DNA from: Adiantum capillus-veneris
Taxonomy: Eukaryota > Streptophyta > Polypodiopsida > Polypodiales > Pteridaceae
DNA length: 64,000 nucleotides
Direction: 5' to 3'
NCBI GenBank assembly: GCA_014529385.2
Contig: CM043962.1
Location: 45,827,598-45,891,597, forward strand
Below, piece after piece: positions 44,273 through 54,816 of this stretch (position 1 is its first letter; each line of letters starts with the position of its first letter). A program made the translations under genes and the position numbers. The notes beneath the pieces are model-generated. The model made no database searches. It was given only the letters and a program-made list of their open reading frames with translations, and was not told where the DNA came from.

Positions 44273-44850
44273 ATGCTTCAACAAATCCATCAAGGAAAAC
44301 AACGTATGAAGGAGAAAGAGAGAGTACGAGAAGAAGCTCACGCAGAAGCAAAAGAACGCGTTGCAAAACGAAGATTTCTGCGACAACAACAACAAGGTGG
44401 AGCACCATTGCGAATCAATGCCATTCGACTAAAGATGTTGGATGCAGACACAGTGGAGCCAATAATTGCAGTCAAAGTGGGCAGCAATCAAGTTGAATCG
44501 ACGACATTGCTTGATTCTAGGTCTCAAGCAAATTTGATCTCTCACATATTATACCAATAGCTCAAGTCCACAGGTCAACTTCATCCTACTCCTCAAGTGT
44601 TGGAAAGTAGTACATCACACTCGTTGAAAACATTGGGCTGGACTATATTGCATGTACAAATACATCAATATATTTACCCACACAAATTTTATGTAGTCAA
44701 AGATTAAAGCACACAACACCCAATGTTGTTGGGACAACTTTGGCAAAAAGAGTACAATGTGCAGATAGATTTAAACGCGAATGCAGCCAAAATTCAGCAT
44801 GCACAAGAACAACAGGTAATAGCCTTTGCTCAACAACCCCGCGATAATCA
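44273..44850 (+). pseudogene. G3 post-integrase retropepsin-like domain (PR2)
   Basis: A basic, Arg/Lys/Glu-rich lead (44,273-44,430) is followed by VEPIIAVKVGSNQVESTTLL (44,455), DSRSQANLIS (44,515), TLGWTILHVQIHQYIYPHKF (44,631) and MLLGQLWQKEYNVQIDL (44,724). This is the retropepsin strand order with D-S-R for D-S-G and LLGQLW for ILGxPW. In-frame stops are at 44,558 and 44,704. The matching G1 domain is at 9,505-9,840 and also has Arg in place of Gly. It is distinct from PR1 at 39,957. Confidence 0.55.
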
Positions 44851-44862
44851 ACTGCCAGCAAA

Positions 44863-45480
44863 ATGAAATCACTGGAAAAAGAGCCAAAAGCAAGAGTGCC
44901 ACCAAAGAACCACATGATACCCAAGGCTAACAAACAGATAAAAGCCAACCATGCTAACTACGTACATACGAAGTCACCAACTGCAGTGCAAGGATCTAGG
45001 TTACCAAAACAAGGGAAACAAGTATGGATGCGGAAGGATAGAAATGACATGGCAGACCAAAAACAATGCAACGAAAGAATTCAACCGAGGAAAATAGTTC
45101 AACCAAAAAACAAGGGCATAAAACAAATATGGATCCCAAAGAAAATGCTCAGCAATAACCCAAATGTTACTCGCATTTGGATACCGAAACAAAAGCAAAA
45201 GGAACTCCCTTCAGTACAAGCAACATCGGAAGGTAGACAGCTGCATTTGCAAAAGGACAACCGACTTATGTGGATGCCAATCCGCAACAAAACAGTGGAA
45301 ACAAAGGTAGTAGCAAAATACCTACAACAAGTGGCAAAAACAAGCAACCAATGGAAAGCAAAATAAATACGGTCCACGGCCATTCCGGCCAAGCCAATCC
45401 TCTCCAAAGAGACAACTACGGCCATATCAACAGTAGCGGCAAAGCGACTGCCTTTTGCAAGAAAGACAATTAAACAGAGA
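44863..45480 (+). CDS. G3 basic ORF with repeated Trp motifs
   Basis: A 167-codon open frame (44,863-45,366), strongly basic. It carries four spaced repeats of the form [K/R]-x-[V/I/M]-W-[M/I]-[P/R]-[K/I]: KQVWMRK (45,019), KQIWIPKK (45,121), TRIWIPKQ (45,169) and RLMWMPIR (45,262). No known domain is recognised. Its place after the integrase suggests a nucleic-acid or chromatin contact, but this is inference. Frames 45,270-45,473 continue the similarity to G1 10,200-10,400. Confidence 0.5.
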
Positions 45481-45710
45481 GTAGTAGAGTTACAGATGTT
45501 ACTTGCAAAGAAAACAGGAAACCTCGATGGCGAATGCCAATAAGCATCTTGCTTATACCCTTCTCTTGCACAACATTAATTTTTCCATGCATTGATTGAT
45601 TATGCATAAATTAGGGCCACATTAATCGGCCAAGCATTAGCACAAATTTTTCAACCTATGCACGGCACATACTCCGAGGCGATACCTTGTCGTCCGGGAG
45701 GACTCCGGCT

Positions 45711-45724
45711 AGGAGGGGGGGAGG
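45711..45724 (+). other. internal polypurine-like tract, G3
   Basis: AGGAGGGGGGGAGG, purine-only, after the last pol-type frame. It is the counterpart of G1 10,549-10,562. A second purine tract lies at 54,802 next to the real LTR. Confidence 0.55.
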
Positions 45725-46340
45725 CATTCTCAAATGCGGAACCAATAACGGAAAGAGCAAAAAAGGGCATGATTTTCGACTATTTTAAGGGTTGTTGTTT
45801 GATTGCGAAATTTTTTGGACTAACCCAAATACATATGCCCTTATACAACATGTATCTACACGTATATGGGGCCAAACGCCAAATCAAGCCCCTAGGTGTG
45901 TGTATATAAGTAGAAATAGCCATTTTTTGGGCAAAATATTGGTAAAACGGAGAAATCCCGCCATACAAATTACATGTGAGTGTATATAATGTTTTGCGGT
46001 GATGTTTTTGATTTATTATGATTTTTGGGGATTTTCTAGGTTTGATTTGCTATTTTCCTTTTAGTTTTGCTAATTTTCGGCAGAAAAACTTCAAAAAAAC
46101 AAAAAGCAGGTGAAAAACGATCGTAATGAAAAACAAAAAATATGGGGATGATTAGTGACTATAGGAAAACCTATGGTACAGTGGGGGTGCAATTATGAGA
46201 TTGGAGTGGAAAGTGTGTTTTGGCCAAATTTCTGGAAACAGAGCAAATGGAGTCCAAATCAAGAAATGTTTGAGCTTAAACCGCATCTCGCAAGAAGTTG
46301 GGAGCACATGTCAAATTTCATAAAAAGTGGTTCGGGGACC
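45725..46340 (+). other. non-coding stretch before the accessory promoter
   Basis: No gene is supported. It matches G1 10,563-11,190 in position and has similar AT-rich content. Confidence 0.45.
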
Positions 46341-46343
46341 CCC

Positions 46344-46483
46344 ATTATAAGAAATTTCCACTTCATTTTTAGCTCATTTTCACTATTGACATTTGAGAGA
46401 AAGCTTCTGCCACCTAGAGCGAGTGGAACTTCCAGCAGCTTCTGCGACGTGCACGACTACCCGACGGGCTTCATACATGAGAG
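46344..46483 (+). promoter_or_regulatory. TATA-like box and mini-exon of the G3 accessory gene
   Basis: TATAAG (46,345-46,351 region) is followed, 132 bp on, by ATGAGAG (46,477-46,483) and the donor GTAGGC (46,484). Joined to the acceptor CAACAG ending at 51,341, the frame reads Met-Arg-Gly-Ser-Met and continues into the accessory ORF. G1 has the same spacing and the same first residues apart from Ala for Ser. Confidence 0.5.
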
Positions 46484-48185
46484 GTAGGCTCACCACCTTG
46501 AGCTTTTCGTGCATATTTGTCGTTTTGTCGCGAAAACTAGCGTAAGGGTTTCACACAAAGCGGGCAGTAGAGACCTACAAGTAGAGGCGGCCACCTAATG
46601 GCTAACCCAAAAGCAATGAGACTTCATCGGCAGCTTACCCTATCATAGGAGATCAGTTCTGGATATCCAAAGGTAGTAGAAAACCATCGAAAAAAACCCT
46701 AATTCCTAGAATCCCGCAAGAGGCCACCAAATGGGAAATCGGCGAAAAGGTGCCCAAATGCTACCAAAATTCATGGGTAGGAGCATCTCGACATTCTCGA
46801 CAAGTCTATGTAGCTCACATGACCAAAAGGTAAGCCGAAGCAGCACTAAACTTCAGAAACGACATCAGACACACAAAGCGTCAAATAGCTCTTGCGGCCA
46901 AACCGCATGTCCGTTTGCCACCAAACTTCACGAGAGGCTTTCCTAGACCATCTATGACCAAGTCCTATGGTGGTAGACCACCACAAGTCATTGAAGACAT
47001 GTAAACACAACCCGGGTGCTTCTAGAGCGACAAATTGCCAAATGAAGCTCCGGTGAAGCCAAAGTCGACAAAAACCATACGGCAAGGATCCCCAAGGGAT
47101 CGGGAAGCTATGGAGACCAATATCAAGAAATTTCATCGTCAAAAAGCACTCCAAAAGTCAGAAAACGGCTCGGAGGCTCTGAAATCCACACAGGGAGTTA
47201 CTTTCTATCCATTTGACTTTTTTGTTGAAATTAGGCTTAAAAGGGACTCAGGGCAGGCACTAGTGACAGATTCCATAAAAAAATAATCAGGAGACATCCT
47301 ATGCGTAGGATGTCTCAAGGGCATTTTTGGGCATAGATCCCAACATTTCTCATCACACACATTTTCTGAATGACCTTTACATGCTAGCCACCGAGTTTCA
47401 TCACATTTGGACCAAAATGTAAGGTCTCTACTTTCAAATTGTACACAAGTTCTATTACGCATTTTTATTTTTTTGAACCATCACTCCTTATTTAAGATAT
47501 TCGAGTTCAAATTATGAATCGTAGGTTGAGAAAACCTAGAAATTAAACTTTACGCTACAAAATTCTGACATGTTTAGCTATATGAATCACTAACTAACTT
47601 ATTGCAAGACTTATTTACTGATTGTAGAATTTTCTTTTACTACTGTAAAGTTAATATAAGACTGTAAAGTTTAACTTAAAAATGTAAAGTAAATTATTAT
47701 TAAGGAAATAAATAAAATAATTATAAAAACAAAAGAATACATAGGGATGACAAATGAAGGCACATGGATCACATAGGAGGGGACAAAGTGGGACACACTA
47801 TCACATGAAAAAGGAGAGGCTACTCTTGACTAACCTTAATGAGGGGGGGTTTGTGTGGCGTTATATTTTGATGATAATGACAAAGTGGTCAAGCTCATGG
47901 GTACCACAAGGGTACCAAAAACGCGGATATGATTTTTGGAAAAAAATAAAAAAACTATTTTTTTTTAAAAAAAATATTTTTTTTTTGAAAAAAAAGTTGG
48001 ACGTTTTTCTTTCTGCTATAAATAGAGCATCCATGCTCACACTTTAGACATAGAGATTGCCTCCATAGCGCTCACGAAGTGTTGCCACTTCTCATAGAGA
48101 GAAGGCGTCCACAAACCGCCAAGAGAGCAAAAACTCTAGTGGACTAATAAGGTGCGTATTAATCAAGCATTCAATTAACATTAGC

Positions 48186-48790
48186 TATGTGTATGTGTGC
48201 TATCTCTTACTCTAATCTCTAATGGATTAGTAAGATTCAATTAGTTATGTGTGTGTGTGTGTGTGCTATCTCTTACTCTAATCTCTCTAATAGATTAGTA
48301 AGATTCATTTAGTTATGTGTGTGTGTGTGTGTGCTATCTATTACTCTAATCTTCTAATAGATTAGTAAGATTCAATTATCTTTAAGAAGGTTATGTGTGT
48401 GTGTGTGCTATCTCTTACTCTAATCTCTCTAATAGATTAGTAAGATTCAATTAGTTATGTGTGTGTGTGTGTGCTATCTATTACTCTAATCTTCTAATAG
48501 ATTAGTAAGATTCAATTAGCTTTAAGAAGGATATGTGTGTGTGTGTGTGTGTGTTATCTTTTACTTTAATCTCTCTAATAGATTAGTAAGATTCAAATAG
48601 TTATGTGTGTGTGTGTGTGCTATCTATTACTCTAATCTTCTAATAGATTAGTAAGATTCAATTAGCTTTAAGAAGGATATGTGTGTGTGTGTGTGTGTGT
48701 GTGTGTTCTCTTTTACTCTAATCTTTCTAATGGATAGTACGATTCAATTAACTTTAGAAAAGATGTGCGTGTATGTTTTCTCTTACTCTA
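48186..48790 (+). repeat. minisatellite of about 70-85-bp units
   Basis: Eight to nine units of (TG)n, then CTATCT, TTACTCTAATCT, CTAATAGATTAG and TAAGATTCAATTAG. Some units carry an extra CTTTAAGAAGG, giving long and short forms that partly alternate. The arms CTAATCT / AGATTAG make a small inverted repeat in each unit. Confidence 0.85.
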
Positions 48791-49255
48791 ATCTCTCTAA
48801 GTATACCTACTCTCTCTAGTTAGTGCATCTTCACTATTAACTTATGTATGGTTAATTGAAAGTTAATACATAAGAGAACTCATCATATTCTTATTATACA
48901 TGATGAAATTCTCATTCACCAATTTTATTGTCAATTAGATTAAGTAGAATTTTGAATAATACTAAAAATTGATTTAGTTAAGGTATAAAAATTGAAGTTA
49001 GAATTGGATTAGAAATGTGAAGCATAAAAGTAATGCATTCCTAAACTTTCACTCATAGTTTACACATTTAATTTTTAATTAATTACGATTAGCAAATATT
49101 TGATGTATAGAAATTAGATGTAAAACAACAACACTAAGTGTGAATCCGAGTTGACGAGGGTTCAAATTACAGACTCTCTTTGGAAACAAGGAGATTACTA
49201 GGGAAATTGACCAATTTAAAGTTCTAAGTGTAAAATATAAGTGTAGTACAAAAAA

Positions 49256-49450
49256 ATGGCTCCAAAGCGTGCTCGAACACAAGGCGCTAATGATCATGAA
49301 GCCGGTACAAGTAACGGTGGAACTCCTGCGGAAAATGCTATGTCTCCACCAATCGGACCAATCGGAGCTATGGTACAGGTTAGTATTGCAATTTCAAGTT
49401 ATGCATCATTGCATATGCGAGACCATAGGAATATATTATTTACCTTATGA
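49256..49450 (+). CDS. short ORF, start of an unknown gene
   Basis: MAPKRARTQGANDHEAG at the start is basic and low-complexity. After MVQ the DNA reads CAGGTTAGT (49,376-49,384), a plausible splice donor, so the true exon may end there. It sits about 1.2 kb downstream of the TATA box at 48,017, as the first coding exon of a retroelement might, but no gag core follows. Confidence 0.25.
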   Translation: MAPKRARTQGANDHEAGTSNGGTPAENAMSPPIGPIGAMVQVSIAISSYASLHMRDHRNILFTL

Positions 49451-49631
49451 AAAGAAAACACGGACCAAAACCACGGGGCTTAACCCCAAGAAACTCGTCA
49501 TATGTTTGACAAGTAGGAAAGATTGTCTGGTTAAACTGGTTGCTATAGGAAAGAATGTTTGTCCAAAACCTTCGGTATGGTTTCTCTCAAGTCTCTCTAC
49601 TTATTAGCGCTGGTATTATGTGGCAGTTGCC

Positions 49632-49803
49632 GAGGCGTGAGATGACGCCCAGGATGGCACCGATGATGCTGTGGTGGGAGTACACCCAGATTAGCCCAGC
49701 TGGATACTGCAGTTTTGTTTTGCCGTGGCGTGAGGATGACGCCCAGATTGGCATCATTGTTGCTGTGACGGGAGTACGTCCAGATTAGCACAACGAGTAC
49801 TTG
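49632..49803 (+). repeat. tandem duplication of about 95 bp
   Basis: GGCGTGAGATGACGCCCAG (49,632) recurs as GGCGTGAGGATGACGCCCAG (49,727). Both are followed by a G-G-C-A-C/T-C run, GGGAGTAC, and CCAGATTAGC. The two units differ at several positions. Confidence 0.7.
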
Positions 49804-51341
49804 TCGAGCGGTATGGGACGCTCATGAGGACAAGGGTTTTTATGAATAATGTATACACCGATCGGACATAATAGCGCCAGTAGAGATTCTTGAGTGAACC
49901 TAATCCAAGGGTTGTTGGTTTAAAATTGGACGACTTCTTGTTTGACAATTGTTTGTAATACTGTTTGAAGGGCTGTTTTAACGAACCAGTATCATAAATA
50001 AAGTAAAGGAACATGTATGTTTAAACAGTGTGGTAGTAATTAGATAACAAAAGAAGGGTGAGTGTGGTGTGGAAAGTGGGAGAATGATACCCCGACGGTA
50101 TCATTCTATGGACGGGTGGACCCGATGAGTCGAGTAACTTTCCAACGCTAGAATTTTTTTTAGTCATAAATCTTAAAAGAGACAAACCTTGGCGGCTGTG
50201 CTTCTGAAACATGGAGAAAAAAGCGCACAGGTTGGTCACTCTAAGATTTATACTTTTAGGTATAAATGATTATAGATAGTTTTTAGATAGGGTTATGGTG
50301 GTCACGCTCCGCCATAGCGAGATAGGACCAATCCTTCACTAACGGTTCATGCCCGTGGCTACGTAGTAGCTAAGGCAATGTCCGTTGGTTTTTTCTTATC
50401 AGGATTGGAGACCTATCAAAGGTACTCCGCTCCTCTCGACAAGGGGCAGGGACCTCACACAAAATTTACCTCATATGCATGAAAAACGCAAAGTTAGGGC
50501 ATAGAGGCAATAATGGGCCATAGACCTACCAAAACTTGTCCAAATCACGTGAAACTTGCACAACACATTCAAAAGCACATAACCAACCAATATGTGTGGT
50601 CAGAAGCAAAAATTGATGAAGTAGACATCCTACGTGTAGGATGTCTATTTGACATTTTTGGCCTACAGAGGGTGTTTGTCCATTCTAGATCATCTTCAAG
50701 AGCTGATATACCAAGTTTGAAGCCATTCTAATCATTTTTGACCCCCAACACCTTCAAGATACACTTTTTGAGCCCAAAAACACTACACAAGCTCTTACCA
50801 TCATCAATTCTTGTCCAAATCAAAATCCAAGAGCATGGCCATGTTGTACATGCCAAGGACTACCCACATAACAAATCCCAATCCATTTTGATGAAATAGA
50901 CATCCATCATATTTTTGACCCTCTGTGCAAAGAATGACATTGTGGGAGCCAATACCATGGTGCAATGAGCCCATATATCAATTTTCAACTCATTTGGACA
51001 TCACTTGCTACCTGTTATGGACTTTCTATCCAATTTGTGACCTAAAGCCTGAATCAACCCAAAAGTCCACTTTTTTATGCCCAAATCCAAATCCAAGCAC
51101 ATAGCCATGTTGTACAGGCCAAGGACCACCAGCACGTCAAGTATCACCCAAATCTGATGAAAATGACATCCTACGTGTAGGATGTCTAAATGAAATTTTT
51201 TGGCCAGAATTGCACTGTGAGCACAATTTCACAAGTTCCTTTTAAGCTTTATTTCCAATTTTCAAGTCATTTGGATGGTTAAAACTCAATTTCTCAGCTG
51301 ATATGGAAAAAACGCTAACTTCGGACTACTGAGTGCAACAG

Positions 51342-52837
51342 GATCTATGGCAGTCCCCGCAAAGTCACCGGCAAAGAAGAAAAGGATGACCATAAAAGAT
51401 TACCTAGAAGAGATAGAGCCCTTCGTCATACCAGAAGGAACTCTCAAGCCAGCAAGCACATAGATCCAAGAAGATCTTCTAGAGTCCAATGATCTAAAGA
51501 TTTACCAAGGCGTGTTCAAAGACATCGAAGGAAGCACGATAGAGCTACCAATGTTACCGCGGGAACTCAATGAGTTCGTCAGAAGCAAGATGGCAGAGTA
51601 TCTAGAGAAGATTGATCTCCACAATTACTTTGAAGCGGTGTCGGCAGGTATTGACATAAAAAGAGTATGGGAATTTGTGACAACAATAAAAGAAGATGGA
51701 GTGGCCCGAGTTACAGATCTGCAGGGCAAGCCATGCACTGAGATTCTAATCACAGAAAGAGTGGTGGCAGTTGCACTAGACCTCTCCAACAAGGGGGATA
51801 GTGTAACCAAAAGAAGAGACGAAGTAAAGGTGTACACTGAAAAGAAAGACAATTATACCTTTGAAGATATTTCCAACCCCAAAGTGGCAATCATGAGCCA
51901 GCTGTACAATCAATATGTCCATATGTGTACAAAGCGGCCACAAAAGTACAGGATGCCACCTACACCAATTGCCAGAACATTCACCTGGGCAATGCAGAAA
52001 AGCAAGCCGAAGATCATCAATTATGCAGTTTATGTACATGATAATCTGGTGAAGATGGGCAACAAGAACCCCACATACATTGTGCTGGGTGAGCTAATCA
52101 CAAAGGTGATTTATGGAGAATTGCACGCCAAGGGGAGATGGCCTGACCCTCGATCACAAAACGAATGGCTGAAGCTCAAGGAAGACAAGGAAGACGAGCA
52201 GCCAAAAGCACCAAGGGTGGCAACCCGTTTGAAACGCCAGTTAGAAACCGGGCAAGAAGAGCAGCCAGAGCTGAAGAAAGGAAAGAAAGAATCTTCCCAA
52301 GTGCCAGCAAAAGAGACGAGATCACAGAAAGCGGCACGTCTAGAGCGGCTGATGGAAAGCTTCAGGGCAGAAAGAGCCCTCAAAGGAGATTTAGATGAGC
52401 TATGGAAACCATCTCTAGAAGCAATGTTGGGATCATCCCGAAGGGTGCACAGAGACAAATTCGATGATTACATTAAGAATTTTGAGATTCTTGATGCCAC
52501 AACAGAGAATATCCCACACGTGCCCTTTATAGAAGAGGAAGTGGAGCAAGTCCGACAGAAATTGCTAAAAGAGCAAGAGGGCCAAGAGAGAGAAAGGAAG
52601 ACCAAGGTGGATAGAGATTTGAAGAAAAAGCCAAAAACTCCACCGGCCAGCCCTGAGTCCAGCCCACCGCCTTCACCACCTCCTCGTAGCCCTCCACAAG
52701 AAGACAAAGAGGAGCAAGACAAACCAGAAGAACAAGAAGTGTCCAAGAAAGAGCAAATCCACGAGCAGGAACCAAGGAAAAGGCTGAGCCTAAAAGTGGG
52801 CAACCAGAGCCAAATGAATGATACAACACATTTCTAG
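51342..52837 (+). pseudogene. G3 accessory ORF, N-terminal and linker part
   Basis: Starts at the predicted acceptor and Met (51,347), or at the mini-exon Met. One in-frame TAG (51,461) precedes the open run 51,512-52,837 (441 codons). Residues about 40-330 look globular: LPMLPRELNEFVRSK, TTIKEDG, RPQKYRMPPTPIARTF and LGELITKVIYGELHAKGR. Then come Lys/Glu/Arg-rich sequence and a Pro-Ser run (SPESSPPPSPPPRSPP). G1 12,748-14,165 is the degraded counterpart. No catalytic motif or known family is recognised. A one-base shift near 52,828 leads to the next part. Confidence 0.6.
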
Positions 52838-54764
52838 ACCTACTAGCTGCCGGACACACAAAAGAAGAGGCTGCCACAGTCGCATTTGACTTGGCGAGCA
52901 CGGGGCCCAAAGAGCAAATGCAAAGCATACGGTTAGTAGAGCTAAAGGAGATGGCCATTGATACAGTGGACGTGCACCCGCCCACCAATGATTGGGATGT
53001 GGTGATGACAAAGCTAACCAAGATAAGGGCACAGTCAATGGCCTTAGAAAGTGAAATGGCAACTCTCAAAGCCACTGAAGTGCAGATAAAGCTGGAAGTT
53101 GACACTTTACAAAAGCAAATCGTAGAGCTGCAAGCCAGTCTGGCCAAGGCATTGCAAAGATGCCAAGATATGGAAAGAGAAAATCAGGCAGCAGCTCAAA
53201 GACTGCAAGGAGCCGAAGAGGATTATAGACAACTTAGCAAGCCATTGACAGATGCCGAGAGGGAAAGGGATAACCTAACCCTACAACTTGCTGAGGAGTC
53301 TAAGGAAGTTGAGGCCATGAGAAATGCCAAAGAAAAGGCAGAAATAGACAAGGAGGCTAGCCAGGATGAGGTCCTTGAGCTCAAGGACCAGCTTAAGATT
53401 AAAGATCAAACCATCCAGCGGCTAGGAGCATCTCCTGCCAGAGTCAGAGCTACTAGCTCGACTCACACCACTACAGAAAGCCAGATCTATGAAGAACAGA
53501 TGAAAGAGATTCAAAAAGAGTTGACTTTAGAGAAAAATCAATGGTTGATGATTGCGGAAGGGTCGGTGGTTATGCAAACACGCATGGAAGAAGAGCAGAA
53601 AGCAATGCAAGATGAGCTAGAAATTATCAAGAGAAAGCTGGAGGAGGCGGAGAAGATAAACGCCGAGTTGAACAACCTCCTCATGAACATGGGAGAAGAA
53701 GCTGAAGCAGGGAAACAGACACTCCTAAAGCAGATAGAAGAGCTGAGAGGACAGCAGGCAGAAGAGCAGGCAGGCACAGGGCCGGTAGCCATGGAAGGCA
53801 AAGACCTAGAGAATGTGGCAAATCCTGTGGACACACCCATGCAAGAGGAAATCCTAGTAGGACTCTCTCAAGAGCCACAAGATCTGACACAAGAAGAGGA
53901 AGAGAAGCTGTGCAAGGCCATAGAGGCAGAAATCAGAGAAACAGCCAAGGAAGCCTTGGAATGGGAGCAGAGGGTTTTTAAATCCATGACCATTCAGAAG
54001 ATCAACGCCAGCAACCTTCGACGTGAATGGCTACAGCCCTCTCTCCCATATCCTTTGCTAAAATATGAAGCCGCCACCATCAACAAGAGGATTAGAGAAG
54101 AGCCAACAGTGCCACTCTACATAGCAGATATCTCCCAGCCTGAAGGGGCCAAGTTAATAGTCGACTCCCAGTCCATGTGGAGAAAAGCATGGCTGACGAA
54201 GTACCCACAGTACCTAATCCATCTGTTAGAGGCACCCAAAATCATCGGAGATAATCTAAGCTTCTGCCCTCTACCAAGGATACGGACGTGGAAAGCCCAG
54301 GAGATACTACAAAGAAGCCAACCCACTTGGCTGAACTATCCGAAGCTGCCAGGCTTGAAGGCAGGCGTGAGAGAATAAGTATTCAATACATGATGAAAAC
54401 CCTAATGGGCGCCATCAAATTGGTTACTGGCTCGCCTGACCTTTCTTGCATAATGATGAGGAAGATCTGCAAAACCCTTTTGGCAGTTTTCGAGACGTTC
54501 AAACCGGGCCAGGTGACAGACAATATCTTCTTCTTTCAAGATACTTACAGATGTGTATATAATTTTTCTAGTCAGCCTTCCAAGGAGGTGATACATGCAT
54601 TGTATCAAAGGATAATGTTTCTGCCATCCTATCACCTCCAGGAGTTTGAAGAAGCGTTCTACACCGGCTTCTTCACCATCAACACTGATATATTCGGCCC
54701 AACACTGCTAGATTTATATGCAAGACATGAGTCGCTACTCAAGATGCGCGAAACCATAGTATGA
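52838..54764 (+). pseudogene. G3 accessory ORF, coiled-coil and C-terminal part
   Basis: Open frame 52,891-54,378 (495 codons), whose reading extends back to FLDLLAAGHTKEEAATVAFD at about 52,830, directly where the previous frame stops. Residues about 50-300 have long heptad-type runs (LESEMATLKATEVQIKLEV, KLEEAEKINAELNNLL), a strong coiled coil. A C-terminal helical part follows (SLPYPLLKYEAATINKRI). A shift between about 54,290 and 54,370 leads into 54,288-54,764 (YMMKTLMGAIKLV, FFFQDTYRCVYNF, LYARHESLLKM). Together with the N-terminal part this makes about 1,140 codons, ending 38 bp before the polypurine tract. No family is recognised; a structural or trafficking role is only a guess. Confidence 0.6.
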
Positions 54765-54801
54765 AGAAGTAACTCAACAGCCATGTCGGGGACGACATGA
54801 G

Positions 54802-54816
54802 CAAGGAGGGGCGGAG
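54802..54816 (+). other. G3 terminal polypurine tract
   Basis: CAAGGAGGGGCGGAG directly precedes the LTR start TGTTAG. It would serve as primer for plus-strand DNA synthesis. Confidence 0.7.

Larger units (their letters stand above)
47470..50450. mobile_element. probable insertion inside the G3 intron, type unknown
   Basis: This segment separates copies of the G3 intron repeat and is unlike them. It has AT-rich sequence, a TATA box (TATAAATAG near 48,017), a minisatellite (48,186-48,790), a short ORF (49,256), a tandem duplication (49,632-49,803) and a hairpin (50,081-50,107: arms AGAATGATACC / GGTATCATTCT, loop CCGAC). No LTR pair, terminal repeat or target duplication could be fixed, so the limits are approximate. 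Confidence 0.35.
46484..51341 (+). repeat. predicted intron with about 270-bp repeats and hairpins
   Basis: Non-coding 4.86 kb, enlarged by an insertion at about 47,470-50,450. Hairpin palindromes: 47,291-47,316 (arms GAGACATCCTA / TAGGATGTCTC, 4-bp centre), 50,623-50,646 (arms AGACATCCTAC / GTAGGATGTCT, 2-bp centre), a broken one near 50,898 (AGACATCCATCAT), and 51,165-51,186 (arms GACATCCTAC / GTAGGATGTC). The last three are 276 and about 266 bp apart, each preceded by GATGAA. The acceptor is CAACAG at 51,336-51,341. Confidence 0.55.

Noticed and set aside
45725-46340. 3' LTR of G3 directly after the internal purine tract
   Set aside because: No matching LTR at the 5' side, no TG...CA unit, and a clear second purine tract and LTR at 54,802-55,746.
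52527-53147. Long minus-strand ORFs opposite the G3 accessory gene (52,111-53,147)
   Set aside because: They mirror Lys/Glu-rich coiled-coil coding and give Leu/Ser/Phe-rich products with no motif. I considered antisense genes but saw no start context or homologue in G1.
51342-54764. Envelope-like protein of an Athila-type element
   Set aside because: The position fits, but I see no signal peptide, furin-like site or membrane span; the protein is charged and coiled-coil-rich.
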